A stretch of 64,000 nucleotides of DNA from Pholiota molesta (Eukaryota > Basidiomycota > Agaricomycetes > Agaricales > Strophariaceae): positions 347,886 to 411,885 of the forward strand of contig JACGCK010000026.1 of the NCBI GenBank assembly GCA_014925825.1. Reading direction: 5' to 3'. Positions 34,197 to 44,171 of this stretch are shown here, one piece after another (position 1 is the stretch's first letter; the number at the start of each line of letters is the position of its first letter). Below the pieces are notes generated by a model. That model ran no database searches and had not been told where the DNA came from. It saw nothing but the letters and a program-made list of their open reading frames with translations. A program made the position numbers and the translations under genes.

Positions 34197-37100
34197 CTAA
34201 GGATAAATGCCCATCTGCTCTCTGCAGAATTGGACTTTGGTAGCTGGTAGAGCCTTGGTGAGAATATCTGCAACTTGCTCAGCAGTAGGGATATAGGAAG
34301 GATGGATGATCTTGTCATTAACAGCATCTCGAAGCCAGTAGAAGCGCAGATCGAGGTGCTTCATGCGTCCATGGTGCTCAGGATTCTTGGAGACACTGAT
34401 AGCAGATTGGTTGTCAATGTGGAGAGTGGAAGGCTGGTCAATGGTGTACCCAAATTCGCGCAGAATGTTGCGCATCCAAGCGATTTCCTTGCCTGCTTCA
34501 ACAGCTGCAATGAACTCTGCTTCAGTAGTGGAGAGAGCGACAATTCCCTGCAGTTTGCTGCTCCAGCCAATTGCACCACCAGCCATCAGAGTCACATAAC
34601 CACCTGTAGAGCGTCCGGTGTCTTTGCAATCGCCATGAGATGCGTCGCAGTAGGTGGTGAACATGTCCGGACCCAGCTCGCCTGAGTAGTGCAGCTTGTG
34701 CTCCAGCGTTCCCTTGAGATAGCGCAATAGGTGTTTGACTGCTGCCCAGTGTTTCGGACCTGGATTGCTGTTGAAACGCGCTAGGTAGGCGACAACTTGA
34801 GCGATGTCGCTGCGGGTCATGGAGGCGAGATACTGGAGCGAACCGATGCAGCTGAGGTAGGGAACAGTGCGCATGAATTCAATGTCATCTGGAGTGGATG
34901 CGCCCATTTCCTTCGTTAGAACGCAGCCAGGAATCATGGGAGTCGAAACAGGACTGCAGTTGGTCATGTTGTAACGCTCTAGGATGTCCAGGATGAATTG
35001 GCGTTGGTGGAGTGCGATGGTGCGCGATTTGCGGTCTCTGGTGATGCCTACACCAAGCAGGAACTCCGTTGGTCCGAGATTGCGGCATTTGAAGTGTCCA
35101 GCTAGCTGCTCAACTGCCCTGTCAATCGCAGCAGCGTCCTTGCAAGCGAAGGTGATATCATCGATGTAAATGGGGACGAAAATGCGTACAAGGCCATCAG
35201 AATAGATGTAGACAGACCGGTCTGCTTCAACTCGCTTGAATCCCATGTGAGTGAGGGCAGTGTGCAGCTTGATGTTCCACTGTCTAGCTGACTGCTTGAG
35301 ACCATAGAGCGATTTCCGGAGTCTGCAGACCTTGTTGGGAGCCCCTTCATGGAATCCTTCAGGCTGTCTCATGTAGATGTATTCCTCGAGGTCTCCATTG
35401 GTGAAAGCAGCTGAAACGTCGACAGAGCGCAATTCCAGGTCCTCCGCAGCAGCTATGGCAAACGTCATCCGTATCGTCGCAGGACGAGGCGTCGGCGCGT
35501 GCACTTCCTGATAGTCGCGTCCGGGACGTTGCGAGCAGCCTTGGGCGACGATGCGAGCCTTGTAGCGTTCGATAGAGCCGTCAGAATGCGTCTTTATGCG
35601 AAAGACCCAGCTAGAGCCAATGGCCTTTTCACCTGGTGGGAGATCCACAATCTCCCAAGTGCCATTTTGGATGAGGGTGTTGTACTCTGCGAGTGTGGCT
35701 TCTTTCCAACGTTCTGAATCATCGCTCTTCAGCGCCTGCTTGTAGTTGTGTGGATCCGACGTCGAGGCTGCTCCAGCAAATTGAATTTCGTCCATGTCGT
35801 TGTCTAGAGCAGGGCCAGCGTCGTTCTCGTTCGCAGGAGCAGCAGGAGCCGGAGTGACCTTCCACCATTCTCTAGGAGGCTTTGGGATGCGAGTAGAGCG
35901 TCGAGCTGGCTCAGCTGTGCCTCTAGGTGGATGCGGAGCGCGAGGAGCGTGAGCTGGCGCTGGAACGGGTGCAGGAGGTGGCGAAACATGTTCTGGAGCA
36001 AATGGTGGAATGTCAGGAGCAAGCTGTTCGAGTTTGGGTGGAGCTGGCTCGTCTGGTGGCGGAATATCCGCTGGAACGTCGTTGGGTGCTAGGAGAGGCT
36101 GTGGTAATGCATCTGGTTCGATTGGCGCGATTTCGGGCTCAGGAACGAAGTTGTCATCCCCCCCGGAATCTGGTACGTCTGGGAAGGTCGCAGGAGTGCC
36201 AACAGGCGTCAGGTCGACTGGAGACATGCGCTTGAGGCCTGGAAAGCTCCTTTCGTCGAAGATAGCTCGTTCTGAGATGATAAACTTCCTAGTGACCGGA
36301 TTGTAGAACTGCCAGCCCTTGTAGCCAGATGGATAGCCAACAAAGATGCACTTCTCCATGTGCGATTGGAGCGATTTGCGCTGATCTCGCTGAATATAGA
36401 CGTAGGCAGTGCACCCAAAGACTCGGAAATGGCTAATGTCCGGTTTCTTGTTGAACCAAGCAGTGTAGGGTGTTGTACCAGGCAGAGGCGACGTAGGGAG
36501 GCGATTCCAGACATGGACATAGGCAGCGACCGCATAGGCCCAGAACGAAGCAGGGAGGTTGGATTCGTTGAGCATGGCTGTAGCATGGTCAGAAATGGTG
36601 CGATTAGCACGCTCTGCAACTCCGTTCTGCTGGGGGCGATTCCTGGTGCTGTGGCGTCGTGTAATACCGCACTGATCAGTGAATTTGAGGAAAGTGTTGG
36701 ACATGTACTCTCCACCCTTGTCATCCTGCAGAGCCTTGATTTTCGCATTGACCTGGTTCTCTGCATAGGCCTTGAACGTCTTAAACGCATCAAATGCGTC
36801 GCTTTTGCGTTTTAGGAAGTGTACAGCATGGAGTTTGGTGCGGTCATCCAGGAAAGTGATCCAGTAGCGATATCCTTCCGGACTGGGGACAGGAAGAGGT
36901 CCATGGAGGTCAGAGTGGATGAGTTCAAGTGGTGCCAGGGATTGTCTAGTTGAGCTGGGAAATGGTGCAGAGGTCATTTTGCCTGCCAAGCATGCCTCGC
37001 AAATCGGGTCGGGTTCATCTTTCGACGAGACGACAAGACCAGTGGCGAGATCACCCTGTATCAATTTCCTAATCGTAGCATGGCTGTGGTGCGCGCAACG

Positions 37101-38429
37101 ACGATGCCAAAGTGTGATGTCCATTGGAAGAGTTGAGGCCGCGTTCGCATACTCTGAAACTGGCTCAGTTGAAGCGTCCAGGATACCGCAGTTCTGGGAG
37201 TTGACAGTAGCTGTAAAGAGCGTCGTTCTGTCGCGTTTGAAGAACATGGTGCTGTCATCGACTTCCAAGCGGATCCCTTTGCGTTTAGTGAGGTATAAAC
37301 AAGCCAATAGATTGTTGCGGAGTTGGGGAACATGCAGTACACGAGTAAGCTCTACAGGACGTGCTTCCTGACCCTTTATGACCGGATGAATTACTACACT
37401 CCCCATGCCAGCTGAGTAGATGATGGTATGGTCTGCTAGCTTGATTGGGACGATGTGGGGCGTGTAATTGCGCATCCAGGCGCGATGCGGCGTCATATGA
37501 CTAGTGGCGCCTGTGTCTGCGAGCCAATGGAAGTCAGCGTCGCTCTGGAGAGTGGTAGGATCGAAAGTTGACAGTGCACTTGCATTTCCAGCGAACTCCG
37601 GCGTTGTTTGCTCCGCTTGCCTCGCTTTGTGCCCCTTGGGTTTGGAGCGGTTGAGACGGACCTCTTCGCGTGCATCTTCCTTGAACTTGAGGTACTTCTT
37701 GCAGTTCGCTTCGATGTGCCATTTGACGCCGCAGAACGTGCATTCGGGCGTGGAGGAGGCTGTAGAGGACGAGGACGATGCAGCAAGGGCAGAGGAGACG
37801 TTGGGAGTGACAGAGGCGCGATGGCGACGTTGGGACTCCTCTGTAACGAAGGCCTGATGGATGGTGGACTTCTCGAGCTTGTCCAGCAGCAGCAGAGACG
37901 ATGCGAATGCGCTGAACTCGTCTGGAAGCGCTCTAATGAGTGTCATGCTTGCCAGCTCATCATCTAGACTGGAGAGGGTGAAGTCCTTAGGCCGAAGGTC
38001 CTGAATGCGGTTGATAGCTGTGTCCACCCTGTTCATAAGAGACTGCAGAGTCTCGTCTTCCTGCTTCCTGATCGAAAAGAGGTCGTCATAGGCATTGAAG
38101 CGTGCACCAGGACGTTTCTGGAGGTGTACAGCAGCCAGGGCAGCCCACATCTTCACTGGATCGTCCGAAATCGTCGCAAAGTGGATCTTCTGGTTCTCAT
38201 CCACTGCCAGATAGATGTAGCCAGCTGCCTTGTCCGATTTGAGGTACCAGGCGTCGAGTGCAGTCTCTTCTCCGTCCTTGGGAGGCGACGAGACCGTGGG
38301 GGCCTTGGATTGACCGGAAACGATGCGCCAAACGCCCTGGGAGCGTAGCCAAGCCTGCATTTCACCACACCAAGTTGGGTAGTTGGAGGCATTGAGTTTG
38401 GCAAAGGTGGGGAGAGAGGAAGAAGCCAT
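34197..38429 (-). CDS. Copia Gag-Pol polyprotein (minus copy), intact
   Basis: A 1,410-aa frame with the same domain order as the plus copy: Gag, CCHC knuckle, DTGA protease, D,D-35-E integrase, YIDD reverse transcriptase and RNase H. It is about 98% identical to the sibling. At positions where the two differ by Arg versus His or Cys, this copy has the Arg that fits the family consensus better (ERYKAR in the RT fingers, ELRSVDV before the first RT Asp). It may be the more competent enzyme. The pair is arranged tail to tail, so transcription from both would produce long complementary RNAs. Confidence 0.95.
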   Translation of the reverse strand: MASSSLPTFAKLNASNYPTWCGEMQAWLRSQGVWRIVSGQSKAPTVSSPPKDGEETALDAWYLKSDKAAGYIYLAVDENQKIHFATISDDPVKMWAALAAVHLQKRPGARFNAYDDLFSIRKQEDETLQSLMNRVDTAINRIQDLRPKDFTLSSLDDELASMTLIRALPDEFSAFASSLLLLDKLEKSTIHQAFVTEESQRRHRASVTPNVSSALAASSSSSTASSTPECTFCGVKWHIEANCKKYLKFKEDAREEVRLNRSKPKGHKARQAEQTTPEFAGNASALSTFDPTTLQSDADFHWLADTGATSHMTPHRAWMRNYTPHIVPIKLADHTIIYSAGMGSVVIHPVIKGQEARPVELTRVLHVPQLRNNLLACLYLTKRKGIRLEVDDSTMFFKRDRTTLFTATVNSQNCGILDASTEPVSEYANAASTLPMDITLWHRRCAHHSHATIRKLIQGDLATGLVVSSKDEPDPICEACLAGKMTSAPFPSSTRQSLAPLELIHSDLHGPLPVPSPEGYRYWITFLDDRTKLHAVHFLKRKSDAFDAFKTFKAYAENQVNAKIKALQDDKGGEYMSNTFLKFTDQCGITRRHSTRNRPQQNGVAERANRTISDHATAMLNESNLPASFWAYAVAAYVHVWNRLPTSPLPGTTPYTAWFNKKPDISHFRVFGCTAYVYIQRDQRKSLQSHMEKCIFVGYPSGYKGWQFYNPVTRKFIISERAIFDERSFPGLKRMSPVDLTPVGTPATFPDVPDSGGDDNFVPEPEIAPIEPDALPQPLLAPNDVPADIPPPDEPAPPKLEQLAPDIPPFAPEHVSPPPAPVPAPAHAPRAPHPPRGTAEPARRSTRIPKPPREWWKVTPAPAAPANENDAGPALDNDMDEIQFAGAASTSDPHNYKQALKSDDSERWKEATLAEYNTLIQNGTWEIVDLPPGEKAIGSSWVFRIKTHSDGSIERYKARIVAQGCSQRPGRDYQEVHAPTPRPATIRMTFAIAAAEDLELRSVDVSAAFTNGDLEEYIYMRQPEGFHEGAPNKVCRLRKSLYGLKQSARQWNIKLHTALTHMGFKRVEADRSVYIYSDGLVRIFVPIYIDDITFACKDAAAIDRAVEQLAGHFKCRNLGPTEFLLGVGITRDRKSRTIALHQRQFILDILERYNMTNCSPVSTPMIPGCVLTKEMGASTPDDIEFMRTVPYLSCIGSLQYLASMTRSDIAQVVAYLARFNSNPGPKHWAAVKHLLRYLKGTLEHKLHYSGELGPDMFTTYCDASHGDCKDTGRSTGGYVTLMAGGAIGWSSKLQGIVALSTTEAEFIAAVEAGKEIAWMRNILREFGYTIDQPSTLHIDNQSAISVSKNPEHHGRMKHLDLRFYWLRDAVNDKIIHPSYIPTAEQVADILTKALPATKVQFCREQMGIYP

Positions 38430-38634
38430 GATAGAGCAAGAACGAAACGAGATGACGTGGCGGCGGTGAGAGAGGATGCGTGGGGGTGTGCGACGAACGT
38501 TCTGACGCGATGACGTGGCAGTAGGAGCAACGGTGCGTCGAGTAGGAGCGAAACGAGCGAGAGTGTGGAAATGGAAAGTTGAGACTGTGGTTGGAAAACG
38601 AGTTTAAAGCGCTGTGTGCGCGGGGCCCATAACC

Positions 38635-38886
38635 TGTGAAAGGTGGCGAGTTCGGGACGGTACGAGACACCTGCTGGGTGAGTTTCGCCGTCTCAGTGTA
38701 TCAGACAGAGTGGCAATGAATGCCTGGAGTCCGAAGTGAGTAACTGAGTATATTGAGAGGGAATAGGACTAGCTACTTGCCTGGAGTCCGAAGTGAGTAA
38801 CTAAGGACTCCAGAAGGCGTTCTACAGCTACATACATGTGTGTCACATGACCACATCAGCTGAGACTGAAACAGGCAACTCTAACA
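38635..38886 (-). repeat. 5' LTR of minus Copia copy
   Basis: 252 bp. It shares the ends of the plus-copy LTR but has several internal differences and an 11-bp shorter length, so the two copies belong to different sub-lineages. Primer site CCCATAACC lies next to it at 38,626-38,634. Confidence 0.92.
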
Positions 38887-38923
38887 CGCTCATGATAAGC
38901 AGACTGATTATTAAAATATTTAG

Positions 38924-40521
38924 CGACTATACTCCTAAAATGAATTAAAGAAGCAGTACCCGAAATGGTCGAGCACCAAGAATTGCACAGGCTACTGACT
39001 GATCGACTCCCCACTGAGGACGTCCAAGTGTGGGAAGCGGAGCTGTCTGCCTGGGAGCAAGATACTAGCCTCCCTAACCCTATGGAAACTCGTGTTAAAG
39101 GTTTGTGAGGAGACCAAAAAAATAGTTTAGTCGATTACTTACATCACGGATGTCTAGCACTTTCTCAAAATGCAGTGCGTCGACAACTCGCTGATGAAGA
39201 ACATGCAGACGCATCATTGGGAGTTGCATATGTAATGCATGAAGAAATATCTGCTAGTCACCTCATTTCGATTGGGATTGATCTTGAGGAGAGCCAGTGA
39301 GTGTCTAGGCATTTAATTCAGTAAAATAGCGATTGAATCTTATTTTTAGACGTCAGTTAGAGCTTGCTGTTGAGCGCCTAAGCCCAGCCACCGCTACTGA
39401 TAAGCAGAAGACGGATCTCAAGCTCCGTATGTCCACACTCAAAAGGAAGATCAAAGCATGGATTGAAGTCCAACATATGTATATACCCAGCCTACGAATG
39501 GTTCGTACTCGTGCCCATGATGCTACAGATGAACAGTCCAAAATCCCAGCACACGAAATACTCCTCAGGCTCCCTTCCTCCTTGACTTCTAAAATTCCAT
39601 ATGATATGCGCCTTCTCAACATTGAATGGAAGTTGCGCCAAGCACAGGCTTCTGATGCTCTCGATGATCTTCGTGAGAGCCTGCGTCTTCGGTCCTATGT
39701 CCTCATCGACAAGGCGTGGTTTCAGCGTGGACAGGTCGCAAATACTGTGCAAATTCGATTATCATGAAGTGTGAAGGCAAGGTCAAGGCTGCGGCAAATC
39801 GTTACCAAGTAGCGCGATTGGCTCTGACTGGATTGGCGCCTCGATTGGGGGTTCAAGGATGGGAGCGACTTGTCCCAGAACTCAAGAACAACGACATCCG
39901 CCCAGCTGAATCCGATGACTTGGAGAAGGACAAGAAGAAACGGAGGAAGAGGCCAGGGGGGGTGGAAAAAGACGTACCATCAGAGGGAAATAGGATGTTG
40001 TCTTGGATTTGGAGGCATGCTGGGGTTGGGGACCAAATGCAAGGAGATGGGGCACTGCATGATAGTACGTCGTGATTTGTTTATTGAATTGACTAATGAG
40101 CTGCACTGATGCATCTGAGAATTTAGTTCTCCGTGTCGAATGGTGTAAGAGCAGAGCACGGCAAGATCATTGGAGAGAGGAGGTAGAACTTCTACAAGAG
40201 GAGATGCGACACGTTCAAGAGTCACTTGTCCATCAAGCTACAGCTTGGCGTGAACGTACCACGGATGTGGCCAGTTGGTGTCTCCCTAAAGTGCCGGCTG
40301 ACCCCCTGTTCGATGCAGGACGAATCGCATTTGCACGCGGGCAGCAGGAGCAATTCACCTTGATGGCAGCTCACTGTAGCACGCTCTGGGCCAATGTTGC
40401 GGGGTATGTACAATCTGAAGGTCGCTGTGATATTGTTCCACATAGTAAGATGAGGGAGGACGATGGCGAGGATGAAGAAATACCGGTTCATACGTCTGTC
40501 GAATCACATCATGTACTGTAG
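38924..40521 (+). pseudogene. KDZ transposase, 3' part after Copia insertion
   Basis: Coding resumes after an acceptor (TATTTAG, 38,917-38,923) and matches the C-terminal region of KDZ transposases: IKEAVPEMVEHQELHRLL, then WEAELSAWEQD. Exons end at 39,100; 39,158-39,296; about 39,350-40,067; and about 40,130-40,521. The segments include long Lys/Arg-rich helices (AHEILLRLPSSL, RRKRPGG) and end in HVQESLVHQATAWRERTTDV and FDAGRIAFARGQQEQF. A TGA at 38,941-38,943 interrupts a Leu-Leu-Lys-(stop)-Ile-Lys stretch where a CGA arginine codon would fit. A further one-base loss near 39,745 shifts the frame (VANT to ANSIIMKCEG). The gene is dead, but its two halves are collinear and separated only by the Copia insert. 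Confidence 0.8.
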
Positions 40522-40788
40522 TTTAAAATATGCTTTGATTTGCTTTTTAATTATGATGCTCAATTTAATCATTAAACGAAGTACATTATTAAATTAGTAT
40601 AGAAGAATTGCCCCTTTGGGTAATTGCGGGAATTAACAAATATGGCAAAGTGGGCGCTGTAGGGCGGGCATTGCGCGCCCTGCTGTGCGCGCGCTGCACG
40701 CGCTCACTGAGTGCGCAGGCCACACGGGATTGGGCCGAGATGCCATTGATATGCCGGATGGCTGGAAGGTGTGGTGTAAGTACTTCTA

Positions 40789-40888
40789 ATGTGCACATAG
40801 GGTGGTGTTCATGTGCACATTAGCATATTCTGCTTAGAGTGTTTTGTGCACACGCTTAAATACTGTAGTAGAGTACTTATGTGCACAT
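40789..40888. repeat. Right terminal TGTGCACA array of KDZ element
   Basis: ATGTGCACAT at 40,789, 40,811 and 40,879 plus TGTGCACA at 40,845. The spacing from the outside is 35/33/22, mirroring the left array. 40,522-40,788 between the transposase stop and this array is GC-rich and gene-free. Confidence 0.65.
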
Positions 40889-41798
40889 CAATGTCAGCAG
40901 CAGGTGTGCAGGCGGCACGCGCGCCGCAACTGCAGACGATGGTGGAGACGCTGTACATTCGCCTCCCAGCCTGTACCCGGGTCCCCGCTGCGTCGGGGGA
41001 GGGCACCATGGGCGCCGCAGGCAGTAAGCTGGACTATGTGGCGAAGTACCACGCACAGGTGGAGCTATTTGGCACCGGCAGGCCTGCGCATGTCGGCGGG
41101 TCGGGCCTCACGCGCACACCTGGCGGCATATAATTACGATGCGTGCAAGGCGGGCATGGGATGGCTGGCCAGATGGGAGATGCAGGAAGAAGGGTGTAGA
41201 AGAATATTGTGACTTAAATGCATGGCTCTTTCAAGGTTGCAGTGGTCTATTTGACGTTAACAAGCTCTCAGGTACAAAAGAGCACGGAGAACTTGAGTAA
41301 TTGGTATTTAATTTATTTAATCCTACAACCCTATAGTAAAAACCATATAACTGTATATATACGGTATGTATACAGTATACAACCATATCCGTATATATAC
41401 GCCGTCGGCCGTATACGTATAGTGTACGGTTGGAGCCTTACTCTTTTTTCTCTTTGGCACATCGACACTGCAGCGGCCAGCCCACTAGCTGCTTTACATT
41501 GCCTTGAGTTCGACGAGTCGAATAAAAATGAAACTTCACGTTTAGGTAGTCTCTCACAAATCTCGTCTGAGAGTTCAACCGGAAATAAGTCATTGTGCAA
41601 TATACATTTGGCTAATATACAAGAATCGTTGCGTTTCAGAATAAAATCTCCACCGTCGGCCGATGGACAAGAAAAAAAATAAGAAGAAGGCATATATAAT
41701 AGGAAAAGAGGCATAGGGCATATGTAGATAGAGAAACGGAGAGCATAATATGGCATAATTGTCGACATGAGCGACGGACGAGAAAAAGAAGTGAAATA
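40889..41798. other. Gene-free spacer with TATACGG-rich patch
   Basis: 40,889-41,200 is GC-rich with no convincing gene. 41,340-41,440 is dense in CCGTATA/TATACGG palindromes (CGTATATATACG at about 41,390). That could be a subterminal patch of a small transposon, but no matching partner was found. Confidence 0.35.
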
Positions 41799-42191
41799 TC
41801 AAATCATAGAATAGTACTCTGCAAGGCCGAGCCACAGCATTCCGAATACAACGAGCCACCCCTTCGTTCCAAGAGTAGTGGCAGATGAGAAGACAGCTGC
41901 AGCTCCGGTAGACGCCGTCAAAGCCAAAGTGTTGATGGCAGACCCTACGGTGTTGAAAGTCGAGAAAGCGACGAGCCGGGCAGTACGGGATACCGAAAAC
42001 AGCGTCGCGTAAAGCGCCATCACGGGAACGACGCAGCAGAACACAGTGGATTTGAACAGTAGCCGCGCGCCATGAAACGCGACTCTGTTGACTTCGGTGG
42101 AGATGTGTCCGAGGGACTTGTACGTCTTTGCGTATCGAGGGCCATAGAGCGCGCCCATATACGCGACATCCTTCTCTGGGTACCCGAACAT
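41799..42191 (-). CDS. Small predicted membrane protein, unknown
   Basis: A single open frame of 130 codons starting MFGYPEKDVAYMGALYGP. After a hydrophilic 38-residue N-terminus there are two or three hydrophobic stretches (around residues 44-66, 74-100 and 108-125) compatible with membrane spans. No family is recognised. The start is the first ATG after a stop and has a plausible leader. Being short and single-exon, it could be a fragment; moderate doubt remains. Confidence 0.4.
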   Translation of the reverse strand: MFGYPEKDVAYMGALYGPRYAKTYKSLGHISTEVNRVAFHGARLLFKSTVFCCVVPVMALYATLFSVSRTARLVAFSTFNTVGSAINTLALTASTGAAAVFSSATTLGTKGWLVVFGMLWLGLAEYYSMI

Positions 42192-42550
42192 CAGTTTATG
42201 AGGGTGAAGATGAACGCGAAAGCGAGATAGATAGGCTCTCGGATGAATCGCTTTGCTTTCGTGCTTTGGGATACGCGATGTTCTGTGGATCGTAGGTGAT
42301 CAAATGAACTGAGGAACTACAATGGTGGACATATAGAACGTACCAAAAACCCTGAGCGGCGTGTGCATTGTTTAGTTAGGTCCCATACCGCCATTGGCGA
42401 AAGCCAGTCCTCGTTGGCTGCTTCAAAAACTGTTCTGAAAGGCGCTCTGTCGGTGATGATCTTGAAGTGTGTCAATGAACTGTATATAGATGTACGTTCA
42501 ACTCCGAATTACTCACAGCTATCGACTCGGCGCCCAATGTCTCGCGAAGT

Positions 42551-43219
42551 TCACGCAGGTGAACGCCTCTGGAAGGGTCGACATATAAGCTCGTTATAAA
42601 ATCGGGCTCGTGATAAACGGGTCCATATTTTCCTTTTCGAGAGTAGAGTAGAAGTTGACTTGAATTGATCTATTGAAGTAAACAGAAAATATGAGTGGGG
42701 TACAAGATGCGACGAGACAACGACGTTACCCCGGGGAAGGCGCAACCACGGACGATAGCGAGATCCGGCTTTGAAGATCCTCGTAGCCTCAGTAGGCGTA
42801 CGGTCGAATATCGACTTGGATCTCCTATAATCGTCGATCCGTTCCTGTACGCTCTGACTGAGCGCGAGCTTCGTGCCGCCCATCCATTGATACCATTCCA
42901 GCAGCCGCGGCGCCAACCTCCCAAAGTCATGTGCAGCGCACGGATTGTCAAGGTTCGTGATGACGACGAGCTGCGCGAGGAGAAAGCCAACAAAGACATT
43001 CGCGTCCTTCGGCCGCTCCTCTATTATTGCCATCTCGAGCTCGATGATATTGAGGATCTGGTCGCGGTAGTCCACCAATTCGTCGATCAGGTGTCGGAGA
43101 CCGGAGGGCAGGGGCAGCGTTATGGCGCATGTCTGATAGAGGCGAGTGTCATAGAGCTGCCTCGTCTTCTTGTGGAGGGCTTGAGCAAGGCCGCCTTTGG
43201 TAGCGAACTTGTGCACCAT
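42551..43219 (-). CDS. Hypothetical protein, possibly 3' exon of a larger gene
   Basis: A 222-codon open frame with segments that look like folded, helical protein: LRHLIDELVDYRDQILNIIE, ANVFVGFLLAQLVVI and LAPRLLEWYQWMGG. The C-terminal 50 residues (basic, Ser-rich) look less protein-like and the true end may be earlier through an intron. I do not recognise the family. 42,192-42,550 upstream of it on the map has no gene. Confidence 0.4.
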   Translation of the reverse strand: MVHKFATKGGLAQALHKKTRQLYDTRLYQTCAITLPLPSGLRHLIDELVDYRDQILNIIELEMAIIEERPKDANVFVGFLLAQLVVITNLDNPCAAHDFGRLAPRLLEWYQWMGGTKLALSQSVQERIDDYRRSKSIFDRTPTEATRIFKAGSRYRPWLRLPRGNVVVSSHLVPHSYFLFTSIDQFKSTSTLLSKRKIWTRLSRARFYNELICRPFQRRSPA

Positions 43220-43559
43220 GTCGAGTCAGCCTAGCACAGTGGTGGCTGGGGCATGGGAATGCGATGGAACAGACTCCTTCATATAATTCAGGAAGTACAA
43301 GGTCTCGAGGTCAGTGATACACCCCGTGCCAACTGTTGATATGGCGCATCTGCTGGTTCAAAAGTACAAGGTTGTCAAGAATTCTGTAGGTGCATAAAGT
43401 TGATTATGGCTTACGCACGAGAAGGTTCAAGTTGACAAACGACCGGTAGCCAATTCAAGCGTTTCACGCGAAAGAAGTATGTCCGTTACGCGTTAAGCCT
43501 GGAGGATGATATGAAGAGTGTATCTTGGTAGATTTACAACGTTCCCATCGAAACTCCGG

Positions 43560-43690
43560 CATGGGACATGCGTTGTTGCTCCTGTCTAGTCAAGAACGCA
43601 GGGGCGAAGCTGGCCAACGATGTCCTCATTTGAGCGTATTATGGAGGGATCATCCATCGCGAATCAAGTTCAAGTGTCTCAAGAGAAGGT
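43560..43690 (-). pseudogene. Fragment of a duplicated N-terminus (copy 1)
   Basis: On the minus strand an ATG at 43,657 opens MDDPSIIRSNEDIVGQLR followed soon by a stop. A closely similar peptide opens at 47,511 (MEDPYIIRLDEVLAGQLR). DNA similarity covers about 60 bp. The rest of 43,220-44,171 has no convincing coding sequence. Confidence 0.4.
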
Positions 43691-44171
43691 CGTCGAATCT
43701 ATCGATGTATGCTATCAAGCACACAAATTGGTTGGAAAGAGGCGCTGTCAACGACGCCCTTGTTCTCAAAAAAAATTCCAGGGCTGAGATTCTCATGACC
43801 AATCGGGGTTCCACCGGTCACCACCAGTCACCAGTCGCTGGTCGCAAGTCACCTGCACGATGCGAACAGTCGAGGGCAAAAATTACATTGGTTAAGTCAC
43901 TTTTGCAAGTTATTTTCAATAAAAAAAGTAAATCGAACTCTCATTGCTTGCAATACTTACGAGCCAATACGAGCCAACCATAATAATTGATGCAATCATT
44001 ATAAGCCAGACATTGTACCAGACATTGTCAGAACCATGATAATGACTGCGAATACAAAAAATGCCAATGCAAACGAATCAGGATAAGCACATACCAGGAA
44101 GCCCTGCTGAAGATACAGCGAATGAAATGTAAACAAATATAGGTAGGAGAATGGAATTCCGAAAGATTGTG

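Larger units (their letters stand above)
28863..38886 (-). mobile_element. Copia LTR retrotransposon, minus copy (host of nested copy)
   Basis: Minus-orientation Copia element occupying 28,863-29,011 and 34,038-38,886 (4,998 bp), split by the plus copy. Its 5' LTR is 38,635-38,886 (252 bp). Its 3' LTR is the reassembled 28,863-29,011 plus 34,038-34,140 (149+103 = 252 bp). The two look identical. It is flanked by a CGCTC target duplication. It sits 24 bp inside an intron of the KDZ transposase gene, antisense to it. Confidence 0.93.
18364..40888. mobile_element. Composite KDZ DNA transposon carrying TET/JBP gene
   Basis: I read 18,364-40,888 as one transposon. Both ends carry four copies of the palindromic core TGTGCACA or a one-base variant. 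The core starts are 18,365, 18,401, 18,434 and 18,454 on the left, and 40,880, 40,845, 40,812 and 40,790 (outside inwards) on the right. The spacings are 36/33/20 and 35/33/22. Between them lie a decayed minus-strand gene, an RNase-H1-N-like gene, a 186-aa gene, a TET/JBP gene and a KDZ transposase gene ending about 270 bp before the right array. A 10-kb Copia pair is nested inside. The exact first base and the target duplication were not resolved. An alternative is two adjacent elements, since a third motif cluster lies at 21,921-22,087. Confidence 0.65.

Noticed and set aside
28863..38886. Inverted Copia pair as an assembly artefact
   Set aside because: Two separate 5-bp target duplications, different LTR lengths in the two copies and about 23 amino-acid differences argue for two real insertions.
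41218..41859. Open frames on both strands around 41.2-41.9 kb
   Set aside because: Low-complexity, hydrophobic or Lys-rich translations with no conserved motif; only the 41,799-42,191 frame looks protein-like.
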